Source: Phycisphaerae bacterium
Lineage (GTDB): Bacteria; Planctomycetota; Phycisphaerae; UBA1845; UTPLA1
Reading direction: 5' to 3'
Length of the DNA: 12,094 bases
Assembly: GCA_029259995.1 (NCBI GenBank)
Contig: JAJDEC010000021.1
Span: 1-12,094, forward strand
Below the pieces are notes generated by a model. The model was not told the origin of the DNA, did not search any database, and was given only the letters and a program-made list of their open reading frames with translations. Of the stretch, positions 1 to 7,510 are shown in pieces (the stretch's first letter is position 1; each line of letters opens with the position of its first letter). A program made the position numbers and the translations under genes.

Positions 1-2
1 CA

Positions 3-422
3 CACGTCGATTACTTTCACGAGGCCCGACGCAGACTGTCCGAGCGAAGCCGGGCAAGTCGAAATCGTGCCGTCGTCATCAAGACACATGATCCGCAGCG
101 ATCGATTCTGGAGGCCGTGCTGTCGCGCGGCGATCGGCGACTGGGGGCGACGATCGAATCGGCGTTCAGGGCGGGCGCCCGATTTGATGGATGGGACGAG
201 TGCTTCAACAACCGGATTTGGAATGACGCGTTCGCGTCTAGCGGTCTGGACCCGGATTGGTACGCCCACAGGGAGCGGTCCTTCGACGAAATTCTGCCGT
301 GGGACCACATTCGATCCGGACCCAAACGCGACTATCTGGAAGATCAATATTCGGACGTATTCACAAAAACGGATCGATTGCGGCCCCAGGCCGGGATCGT
401 ACCGCTCCATGTTCTTGCCTAG
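3..422 (+). CDS. Radical SAM protein, B12-binding type, C-terminal fragment
   Basis: This is the 3' end of a gene that begins before the window. The frame is open from position 3 and ends at TAG 420-422, leaving 139 residues. The stretch FDGWDECFNNRIWNDAF, followed by GLDPDWYAHRERSFDEILPWDHI, matches what I know of the C-terminal part of the TIGR03960-type family (uncharacterised B12-binding-domain radical SAM proteins). The preceding VVIKTHDPQRSILEAVLSRGDRR segment fits the same family. The radical SAM CxxxCxxC cluster and the B12 domain would lie upstream and are not visible. Relatives I know often end in a short Cys-rich tail (DCR.GC..CG); here the protein ends in KTDRLRPQAGIVPLHVLA with no cysteine. 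The reaction catalysed is unknown for the family. Family membership is fairly sure, function is not. Confidence 0.8.
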   Translation, partial: HVDYFHEARRRLSERSRASRNRAVVIKTHDPQRSILEAVLSRGDRRLGATIESAFRAGARFDGWDECFNNRIWNDAFASSGLDPDWYAHRERSFDEILPWDHIRSGPKRDYLEDQYSDVFTKTDRLRPQAGIVPLHVLA

Positions 423-511
423 CGGGTCCACAGGGCGGAATCCGGCGCACTCCGCAATACCGGAACCAACGAAAGTACTTATAACTTTGTGACTTACCTC
501 GGCTCGGACGG

Positions 512-541
512 TTGGGTAACGGCCAGTGAGCGTGATATACT
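512..541 (+). promoter_or_regulatory. Candidate sigma70-type promoter
   Basis: TTGGGT (512-517) is followed by TATACT (536-541) with an 18-nt spacer. The -10 element matches the consensus at 5 of 6 positions and the -35 at 3 of 6. It lies about 400 nt before the protease start codon. This is a pattern match only, in a high-GC genome whose sigma factor preferences are unknown. Confidence 0.35.
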
Positions 542-786
542 TGGCATCGCCCCGCAAGTAACTGCACGCCTGTGTGGGGGATGGTGGACAGGTGGTCACG
601 GTCTAATATGCAACCGGCTGATTGTCTGACCACAGCGTTGGAGCCCGTAGTCTGCTGACATGGAATCGCGATCAGCGAGCGTTGGCAGGCGCTCCAGTGG
701 AAGGCAGGAGGAATTCCGAGGCGGCATCGAAGGCATTGGATTGTCGTTGATAGTCGCTCAAGCCCTCACGAATCGAACAGATCACC

Positions 787-815
787 CATGATGAGGTCTC
801 GTCCATCTCATCATG
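787..815. repeat. 9-bp perfect inverted repeat
   Basis: CATGATGAG (787-795) and CTCATCATG (807-815) are perfect complements separated by 11 nt. The repeat sits about 130 nt before the protease start codon and downstream of the candidate promoter, so in RNA it would form a hairpin within the leader. No T-run follows, so it is not an intrinsic terminator. It could be an operator or a leader hairpin, or chance. Confidence 0.5.
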
Positions 816-933
816 CGCGGGGATGTTCGGCATTGGGCGCGGACGCCGAGTTCTTCCAACGCAAAAAAGCACCATGGAATGTGCAACAACAAAACACGGA
901 TTTCGAAATCCCCCGCAAGTTCATCGGACCGAT

Positions 934-940
934 GGAGGAA
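934..940 (+). promoter_or_regulatory. Strong Shine-Dalgarno site for the giant protease
   Basis: GGAGGAA lies 7 nt before the ATG at 948. This fixes the start at the first of two consecutive ATG codons (948 and 951), ahead of the signal peptide. Confidence 0.8.
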
Positions 941-947
941 GTAAATC

Positions 948-3900
948 ATGATGCTCGATCGAGAATCGATTCGGCATGGTCAATTCCGTTTGAATGGTCT
1001 ACCGCGACGGCGCTCAATCGTCGCACTGACTTTGATGGCTGCCCTCATCGTTGCGGGGTATTCAGAGACGGCGCATGCGCAAGAGCGCAAGTTCGTTGTC
1101 ATGCTGGCGAATCCCATCAAGTCGTTGCGCAATGCCGTCGGCGAAAACGAACCGTTGCCGGCACTGCCGAACCCCGGTGGCGCACGCGACAGCTACTTCG
1201 ATTTTCGTCAGAAGGAATTCGTCGATTCGTTCGCCGAGTACTTCCATGAGATTTCCTACGGACAGGTGAATGTCAGCGGCGACGTGTACGGATGGGTCGA
1301 AGTGCCCTGGCCCGTACTCCCGCTGGGCGATTTCGAAGTCGACGAAGGCGCAACGACGATCGGTGCGCTCGTGCTTCCGTTTAACGATCTCGACGGCGAC
1401 GATCGCTACATCGATGGATTCAACGGCGAGAATGTCCCCGACGCCCAGAATCAGATGATGCTGATCGACTACAACGGCGGGCTGCAGGGCACTGCGACGC
1501 CGGGCCGAAATCCGTTCCAGGATTTTCCGACGCCGGGGCTGGTTGACTTTGACGCCAACATGGATCCCGTGTGGACACCGGGTGAACGATTTCGCGACTT
1601 GAACGACAATCAGCGATATGACGCCCTCCTTGAGAGCACGATGGACGGCTGGATGAACGACGATACCGGCGATCAGGTCGGTAATCCCCAGCTGAACTGC
1701 GGGGTGTGCGGTCGCGACGGCATCATCGATTCCGCGGAAGTCTGCGAGAACCAGGATGGCGCGTCCGATCCGACGGGCGCCCAGGGCGACGGTGACGGCG
1801 AATGGGATTTCCCCGAGCCGTTCGAAGACTTCATGCGAATTTACGATCCAAGCGGCACGACGCCGGAAACTCGCTGGATTCGCCTTGACCCGAGCTTCAA
1901 GAATCCGTTCGCCGGATCGCCTCCGCCAATGGATGCGGAAGTGGGTTCACGGCGTTGGGCCAACGAATATATCACGCGAAACTATCCCGGCGACGTCGGC
2001 GCACCTCTTGTCGACGAAGACATGGACGGAATTCCCGACAACGTCGGCGGTCCGTCACCGGGCGGCGCGCCGGAGGCGAGCGGATTCATGGCTCGATTCG
2101 GCAACGACATATACGACGGCCCCGATGCATGGGTCGACGACAATGACAGCATTACGACGAAGTTGCAGATGATGCCCGGCGACGCCATGTTCCGCGGCCC
2201 CGGCGGCACAACGCCTTCGCCGGACAACGCCGAGGGTATCCCGGCCGGCATGTACAATGCAGCCTATCCGCGTTGGGATTACAATGCATGGTGGGAAGCC
2301 TATTGGACCGACAAGCACATCGCCGCGATGGTCGACCCGATTCCGCCTGCCCCCGATGCACCGGCATGGCCTCCCGGCTTCTCGTTCGGTCAGCTGGTCC
2401 AGAACATTCCGAACTTTGCGGCATTCGATCCTGAGGATCCGTCACAAGGCCCGATTCCCGGCGGTCCCGACCTGAAGCTGTTTGAAGCCAATGTCGGTGG
2501 AACGTTGGCGCGAACCGGTAACTGGTGTCGAGATACGGATGCCGTTCGCCCGAGCGCCGAACGACAAACTGACGAGGAACTGGATAACAATAACGAGGAT
2601 CCACCCGAAGATCCGCCAGTGCCTTGCACCGATCCGCCCGAGGCGTGCTATCGCCATATCAACATCCTCTACCCGGATCCTGACGGCAATCCGACGGCGT
2701 GTCCGATCACGGACTATTGTGACACGACGCCGCCGGATGATTCGGAAGGATTGCTATTCCCGACGGAGAACGACTATCCCGCGGGCACGCTCCCGGCAGA
2801 AGTCGCCTTTGTCGGCGACGGTTCGGTTGATCCGCGAGCCAGCGGCACCGGCGGCGATCCGTTTACGGCACCGATTCTGCCTGACACGCTGACCTCCGCA
2901 ATGGTCGGTGGCACAGGTGACGAAATCATCGTCTATGACGGTCCGGCGGAATTTGATGACCTGCCGTCATCGATCTATCACGCACAGTCCACGTCAGGCC
3001 TTGGATACGGCGGCGACCTCCAGTTTGGCGAAGTGACTTCGACGCTGAATGACAGTCGTTACGGTCAGGACATCAACGGCGGTGATCCCGGTGGTGCCGG
3101 CGGTCCGGACAACATCACGCCTCCTGCGGGCCCCGGCTCGTATCGTGTGCATGGAGCAAATGGTTTCGACGGTGGTAATCAGGTCACAATCGAATGGTTG
3201 ACGTGGCGCAAGGATGGACCGGACACGATGCCGGGCAATGTCCTCAAGCGCGACTTCAACCTCGATGGACTACTGGACCTCGGCGAAATTCGCAACGAGG
3301 GCACGGAGAACTATGCGATCGACCTCGATCCGGGAACGCCCAACGATGGCGGCGGCGGCAGTAACTATCCGTTCAGTCGGCGTCGACTCACGGAAGACAC
3401 AGTGGCGGCCCTGGACGCATCAGTGGACTGGGACAACCACGTGTCCCCGGTTGTTCAGAAACTGAATAACTCCATCGAAGGACTTGCGATCCTGATCAAT
3501 GGCTTCCTGGTCGGCCCTGTGCCGGATCAGATGACGCTTTTCGGTCTGGATGCGCAGAGCGGAAACGGTTTTGCATTCTTCGACGAAATACCCGAAATTG
3601 AATTCGCGTTCAGCATGGCGGATACGATCATCGATCCGGGCACCATGGCGGAACGACCGGGGTTCCTGACGGTTAATACCGACACGGACACGCTGCTCCT
3701 GATTGATATCCTTGTTGGCCCAGGTCCCAACTTCATAACTGAGATTGGTGCACCGGGAAGCGTCGGCTTCGACGACATTCGAGGCCTTGCACACAACATC
3801 AATGCCGGCGTGCTGTTCGGATCTGATGTTGCGACCAACCAGATCATCACGATCGACACGACAACCGGCGTTGGAACCGCCCTCCCCGGAGCATTGGGAT

Positions 3901-6900
3901 TCACCAATGTTCAGTGCCTCGCCATCAACGCCAACGGCGATCTGTTCGGCGTCGCCGACATTGCCGGCGGTGACGCCCAAGTGTTGATATCGATCAACAC
4001 AACGACCGGTGTCGGCACGGAAGTCGGCCCCTTGCTGAACTTTGATTCCGTTCGCGGCCTTGCATTCAGCGGCAACACGCTGCTGGGCACAGACACGTCG
4101 CCACCGGGACGTTTGGTCAGTTTCGATCTGACAACAGGCGAGGCCAAGCCCGTCACGGTCAACTTCCTGTTCTCGACCATCCTGATCCCGCCGGGACTCT
4201 ATCAGGACGGACTCGCTCCCGGCGGACGCGGGCTGTTCCAGTTGCCCGCTCCGGGAATGGACCTGCCGATCAACATTCTCGAAAGTAGCGAGAATCCGTT
4301 GTCACCCATTCTGTTCTCTGACTTTACAACCGGCCTAGGCCAGAGCGGTGAAGTCGGACAGGTCGCGGCGACGGAAACCTGGGGCAAGGAACTGATGGCC
4401 CACGAATTCCTGCACGTGTGGGAAGGCTATCCAGACCTTTATGACTATGACGTGTATATCGGGCTGCCGTCCGATGAAGCCGTCGGCATCTGGGACATCA
4501 TGTCCGGTGGATTCGTGCATCCTGCGCCGTTCCTCAAGCTGGGAACGGGCAGTGCCCGAATCGGCACCGATCACGATCCCTGGATCGACGTCACACCGTT
4601 GCGCGAGGTCCTGGAGCCGTTTGAGCCTAAGCAGATCGTGCTTCCGGACTATGCCTTCGTCCGGTCGAAGTCGGTCTATACGTACACGAATCCGAACAAA
4701 CCCGAAGAGCAGTTTTTCTTCTGGAGGCTGACGCGCGTTGATCCGGTCAATCCGTTCCGTATCAACTTCTCTCAGATCCTGCCGGGCGACGGCATGATGA
4801 TCATGCACACGGACTTCAGCACACCGGGCGGCCCGGATCTGGGCAACTCGGAAGGCTTCCCGCTGCAGCAACGCATCGGATCGCATGCCGCCTATCAGAT
4901 CGTTCAGGCGGACGGCCTGGACAATCTGCCGGTCAACCTGGGCGACGCGGGCGATCCCTTCCCGGGTACCGGCGGCGCAACGCGATGGAACGACGAGGAC
5001 ACGTCTCCGACGTCGCGCTGGTACAACAGCGGTTCGGCCGGCCTCAGTGGAATCTCGATTGAGGATATTCAGACGAATCCGAACGAATCGATCGTGACGT
5101 TCCTCTGGAAGCCACGTGTGATTCCGACTGTGGAGATCACGGCGCCTCCGGGCGGACAACAAGATGCCGTCGCGTTCCTAATCGAGTACACGGCGTTCGA
5201 CCTGTTTGGCGGCACGCGATATCGGTTCTACGTCGACGATGACGGCGAGGGATATAACGGCACGGCGCTCAATCCACTGAAGGCGAAAGCCCCACCGGTT
5301 GGCGGCGTGTCACGCGACACGTTCTCCGTGGACCTCTCGCTGCTGAGCGACGGCGATTACTTCTTCTACGCGAAGCCTGTCGTCGGCCCCGGCCAGGACA
5401 ACGAAGTGGATCCGCTGTTCTCGGAAACCTTCGTGGCAGCTGACAACCGCGGTCGCGGAACCGTGACGGGCAAGAGCGTCAATACGAATGTGGCCAAGCA
5501 GGAGCTTTGGACGCTGACCTGTTTTGACGACACGCTGCCCGATGGCGAAGTCTGGAATGTCGAAGGTCAGATCTCAGGACCACAGACGGCGCAAGCCATC
5601 ACGGGCTCGCCATACACATCGGACAACGGCGAAGTCTCATTCACGATCAACGCCACGCCGATCGTCGGCGCAGGCGCGGAAACCTCGGTGGACAGCAACG
5701 GCCTGTTTCTGCTGACCGATCCGACGGCGGACTTTGAGGCGACGGATACCAAGCGAACCGATCAGGTGCGAATCCTGAACAGCCCGAATCCCGGCTTTTA
5801 TCGCATCCTGTCCGTCCCGAATCCGACAACGCTCGAACTGGCGGGGGATCCCGGCATCGCGACGGGGCTGAACTATCGCGTTCACAGCTTCTTCGACGAC
5901 AACGGCGCCAATCCGGATCAGTTCCGATTCCTGACGGCAGGATTGACGGCCTACAGCCGACCGATCCTGGTCGACGGCGGCGACGTCATTCCGCAGTTGT
6001 TCCCTGACATCCTTGTCAGCTTCCCGGAAGCCGGCACGATCAATCCGAACAATCGCATACCGTTGCGCGTCAACTTCAACGCGAACGGCACGCGAGACGA
6101 GTTCGGACTCGAAAACGCCACGCTTCAGTACAATTGGGACTTCGGAGACGGCGCCGTCGGTCTCGGCCCCGTCGTCGAGCACATCTTCCAGACGCCCGGC
6201 ACATTCAGCGTCGTGCTGACTGTGACGAATCCGGTCTCCGGCGTGACGGGCATGGAATCGGTCGACGTGGTTGTGAATCCACCGGATTCGGACGATGACG
6301 GTGTTGCAGACGATCTGGACAACTGTCCGGCGATCTTCAATCCGATTGTCGGCGGCGTACAGCCGAACAACGATGGCGACACATTCGGAGATGCATGCGA
6401 CAACTGTCCGACCGAAACGAATCAGGATCAGGCCGATCTTGACGGCGACGGAACGGGCGACGTTTGCGACCCGGACGTCGACGGCGACGGTATCAACGAA
6501 GACGGCGACGGCAGCGGCACAGAGGGCGACAACCCATGTGTCGGCGGCAACACGATCAATTGCGACGACAACTGTGTCGGCGTGCCCAATCCGACGCAGG
6601 CCGATGCCGACGGCGACGGTGTGGCGGACGGTTGCGACAACTGCCCCAATTCCGCGAACTCCAATCAGTTGAATTCGGACGGCGACGCCCTCGGCGACGC
6701 CTGCGACAACTGCAAGTTCATCTCGAATCAGGGCCAGGGCGACACGGACAGCGACGGCCTGGGCGACGTCTGCGATCAGTGTCCGTTTGCGTTCAATCCG
6801 AACCAGACGGACTCGGACGGCGACAGTGTGCCCGACGCCTGCGACAATTGTCCGGGCATTGCGAATCCGAACCAGGCCGACTTCGACAACGATGGAGACG

Positions 6901-7400
6901 GCGACAGCTGCGACGGCTGCCCCAACGATCCGGGCAAGGTGCTACCTGGCATCTGCGGCTGCGGAACGTCGGATCAGGATCGAGACGGTGACGGCGTGGC
7001 CGACTGTGTCGACTTCCCGGCCCCTGCGAACGATTCCGATGGTGACGGCGTGCCCGACAACATCGATGCATGCCCGTTCGATCCGAACAAGACGGCTCCG
7101 GGCGCCTGCGGTTGCAACGTGCCGGAAATCGATACCGACGGCGATGGTATCTCCGACTGCATCGACAACTGTCGTGAAGCGGCGAATCCGGATCAGTCCG
7201 ATCAGAACGGCAATGGGATCGGCGACGTCTGTGACAACGGCGGCGGCACGGGCACCGGCGGCGGCGGCGGCGGAACGGGTGATCCGAATCCGGGCGCAAG
7301 CCTCTGTCCGTTCTTCGGCGGCGTATCCAGCATGCCGTTCACGCTGTTCGGAATCAGCCTGCTGAAGCGGCGCCGACGACGCAACGGTCGGAAGGCCTGA
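948..7400 (+). CDS. Secreted M6-type metalloprotease with PKD and TSP3 domains
   Basis: This 2150-residue exported protein is probably a zinc peptidase of the M6 (immune inhibitor A-like) family; its substrate is unknown. A signal peptide ends at AHA|QE (residue 44). The N-terminal M6-like module has EYFHEISYGQVNVSGDVYGW near residues 97-116. Asp-rich Ca-binding-like loops follow (147, 217, 356), with a canonical EF-hand loop DFNLDGLLDLGE at 769-780. Three 44-47-residue propeller-like repeats cover about 930-1065. The zinc motif is HEFLH (1152-1156) followed by GYPDLYD, then IWDIMSGG at 1181-1188 and GDGMMIMHTD at 1280-1289. Beyond these come Ig-like material, a PKD domain (about 1690-1778, YNWDFGDG at 1728), a TSP3 array (1780-2097), a Gly-rich linker and a tail of C2120, a hydrophobic stretch and RRRRR (2141-2145). 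Oddities are about 1050 residues between the N-terminal module and HExxH, and one extra residue before the GYPD part. Secretion and the modules are clear; activity is inferred. Confidence 0.85.
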   Translation: MMLDRESIRHGQFRLNGLPRRRSIVALTLMAALIVAGYSETAHAQERKFVVMLANPIKSLRNAVGENEPLPALPNPGGARDSYFDFRQKEFVDSFAEYFHEISYGQVNVSGDVYGWVEVPWPVLPLGDFEVDEGATTIGALVLPFNDLDGDDRYIDGFNGENVPDAQNQMMLIDYNGGLQGTATPGRNPFQDFPTPGLVDFDANMDPVWTPGERFRDLNDNQRYDALLESTMDGWMNDDTGDQVGNPQLNCGVCGRDGIIDSAEVCENQDGASDPTGAQGDGDGEWDFPEPFEDFMRIYDPSGTTPETRWIRLDPSFKNPFAGSPPPMDAEVGSRRWANEYITRNYPGDVGAPLVDEDMDGIPDNVGGPSPGGAPEASGFMARFGNDIYDGPDAWVDDNDSITTKLQMMPGDAMFRGPGGTTPSPDNAEGIPAGMYNAAYPRWDYNAWWEAYWTDKHIAAMVDPIPPAPDAPAWPPGFSFGQLVQNIPNFAAFDPEDPSQGPIPGGPDLKLFEANVGGTLARTGNWCRDTDAVRPSAERQTDEELDNNNEDPPEDPPVPCTDPPEACYRHINILYPDPDGNPTACPITDYCDTTPPDDSEGLLFPTENDYPAGTLPAEVAFVGDGSVDPRASGTGGDPFTAPILPDTLTSAMVGGTGDEIIVYDGPAEFDDLPSSIYHAQSTSGLGYGGDLQFGEVTSTLNDSRYGQDINGGDPGGAGGPDNITPPAGPGSYRVHGANGFDGGNQVTIEWLTWRKDGPDTMPGNVLKRDFNLDGLLDLGEIRNEGTENYAIDLDPGTPNDGGGGSNYPFSRRRLTEDTVAALDASVDWDNHVSPVVQKLNNSIEGLAILINGFLVGPVPDQMTLFGLDAQSGNGFAFFDEIPEIEFAFSMADTIIDPGTMAERPGFLTVNTDTDTLLLIDILVGPGPNFITEIGAPGSVGFDDIRGLAHNINAGVLFGSDVATNQIITIDTTTGVGTALPGALGFTNVQCLAINANGDLFGVADIAGGDAQVLISINTTTGVGTEVGPLLNFDSVRGLAFSGNTLLGTDTSPPGRLVSFDLTTGEAKPVTVNFLFSTILIPPGLYQDGLAPGGRGLFQLPAPGMDLPINILESSENPLSPILFSDFTTGLGQSGEVGQVAATETWGKELMAHEFLHVWEGYPDLYDYDVYIGLPSDEAVGIWDIMSGGFVHPAPFLKLGTGSARIGTDHDPWIDVTPLREVLEPFEPKQIVLPDYAFVRSKSVYTYTNPNKPEEQFFFWRLTRVDPVNPFRINFSQILPGDGMMIMHTDFSTPGGPDLGNSEGFPLQQRIGSHAAYQIVQADGLDNLPVNLGDAGDPFPGTGGATRWNDEDTSPTSRWYNSGSAGLSGISIEDIQTNPNESIVTFLWKPRVIPTVEITAPPGGQQDAVAFLIEYTAFDLFGGTRYRFYVDDDGEGYNGTALNPLKAKAPPVGGVSRDTFSVDLSLLSDGDYFFYAKPVVGPGQDNEVDPLFSETFVAADNRGRGTVTGKSVNTNVAKQELWTLTCFDDTLPDGEVWNVEGQISGPQTAQAITGSPYTSDNGEVSFTINATPIVGAGAETSVDSNGLFLLTDPTADFEATDTKRTDQVRILNSPNPGFYRILSVPNPTTLELAGDPGIATGLNYRVHSFFDDNGANPDQFRFLTAGLTAYSRPILVDGGDVIPQLFPDILVSFPEAGTINPNNRIPLRVNFNANGTRDEFGLENATLQYNWDFGDGAVGLGPVVEHIFQTPGTFSVVLTVTNPVSGVTGMESVDVVVNPPDSDDDGVADDLDNCPAIFNPIVGGVQPNNDGDTFGDACDNCPTETNQDQADLDGDGTGDVCDPDVDGDGINEDGDGSGTEGDNPCVGGNTINCDDNCVGVPNPTQADADGDGVADGCDNCPNSANSNQLNSDGDALGDACDNCKFISNQGQGDTDSDGLGDVCDQCPFAFNPNQTDSDGDSVPDACDNCPGIANPNQADFDNDGDGDSCDGCPNDPGKVLPGICGCGTSDQDRDGDGVADCVDFPAPANDSDGDGVPDNIDACPFDPNKTAPGACGCNVPEIDTDGDGISDCIDNCREAANPDQSDQNGNGIGDVCDNGGGTGTGGGGGGTGDPNPGASLCPFFGGVSSMPFTLFGISLLKRRRRRNGRKA
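6285..7235 (+). repeat. Thrombospondin type 3 repeat array (coding)
   Basis: About twelve imperfect units of roughly 20-25 residues follow the pattern D-x-D-x-DG-xx-D-x-CDNCP-xxx-NPxQ, encoded as imperfect tandem DNA repeats rich in gacggcgac. Two units are replaced by a DPxKxxPGxCGC variant (near residues 1992-2004 and 2044-2057). Unit three is stretched by an Asp/Gly-rich insert with extra cysteines. TSP3 repeats are known to bind many calcium ions and form a stiff, disulfide-stabilised spacer. Here the array lies between the PKD domain and the C-terminal tail, so it may hold the catalytic part away from the cell surface (inference). Confidence 0.9.
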
Positions 7401-7427
7401 CCTCGCCGACTGCTGAAGATTGGTGAC

Positions 7428-7472
7428 AAAAAAGACGCCCCGAACGATCGTCACGATCGTTCGGGGCTTTTT
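7428..7472. terminator. Bidirectional intrinsic terminator
   Basis: GCCCCGAACGATCG (7437-7450) pairs perfectly with CGATCGTTCGGGGC (7454-7467) across a 3-nt loop. It is followed by five T on the plus strand (7468-7472). On the other side a run of six A (7428-7433) gives the minus strand its own T-run. It lies between the convergent protease and trxB genes and can end transcription from both. Confidence 0.92.
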
Positions 7473-7510
7473 CATGGACGTTGGATTCTTGGTCGCGGCG
7501 CTTGTCCCGA

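Larger units (their letters stand above)
423..947. other. Non-coding region upstream of the giant protease gene
   Basis: These 525 bases hold no ORF that looks like a gene; the short frames crossing them have no recognisable protein content or convincing ribosome binding site. They contain a candidate promoter at 512-541, a 7-bp inverted repeat (arms 592-598 and 627-633), a 9-bp inverted repeat at 787-815 and the Shine-Dalgarno site of the next gene. No clear terminator with a T-run is seen after the radical SAM gene. If the candidate promoter is used, the protease mRNA has a leader of about 400 nt. Confidence 0.6.

Noticed and set aside
519..532. 14-base stretch ACGGCCAGTGAGCG, identical as far as I recall to a cloning-vector primer region
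   Set aside because: The match stops abruptly on both sides and the flanks are not vector-like, so it is taken as chance rather than contamination.
4335..5162. 275-codon minus-strand frame inside the protease gene
   Set aside because: It is Arg-rich with no known motif and lies opposite the conserved catalytic region.
6285..7235. Regularly spaced DNA repeats that could suggest a CRISPR array
   Set aside because: The repeats are in frame, imperfect and encode Asp/Cys-rich TSP3 units of the protease.
6793..7299. Arg-rich frames on both strands over the TSP3 array
   Set aside because: They are shifted readings of the repetitive gac/ggc/tgc codons; low complexity and no start context.
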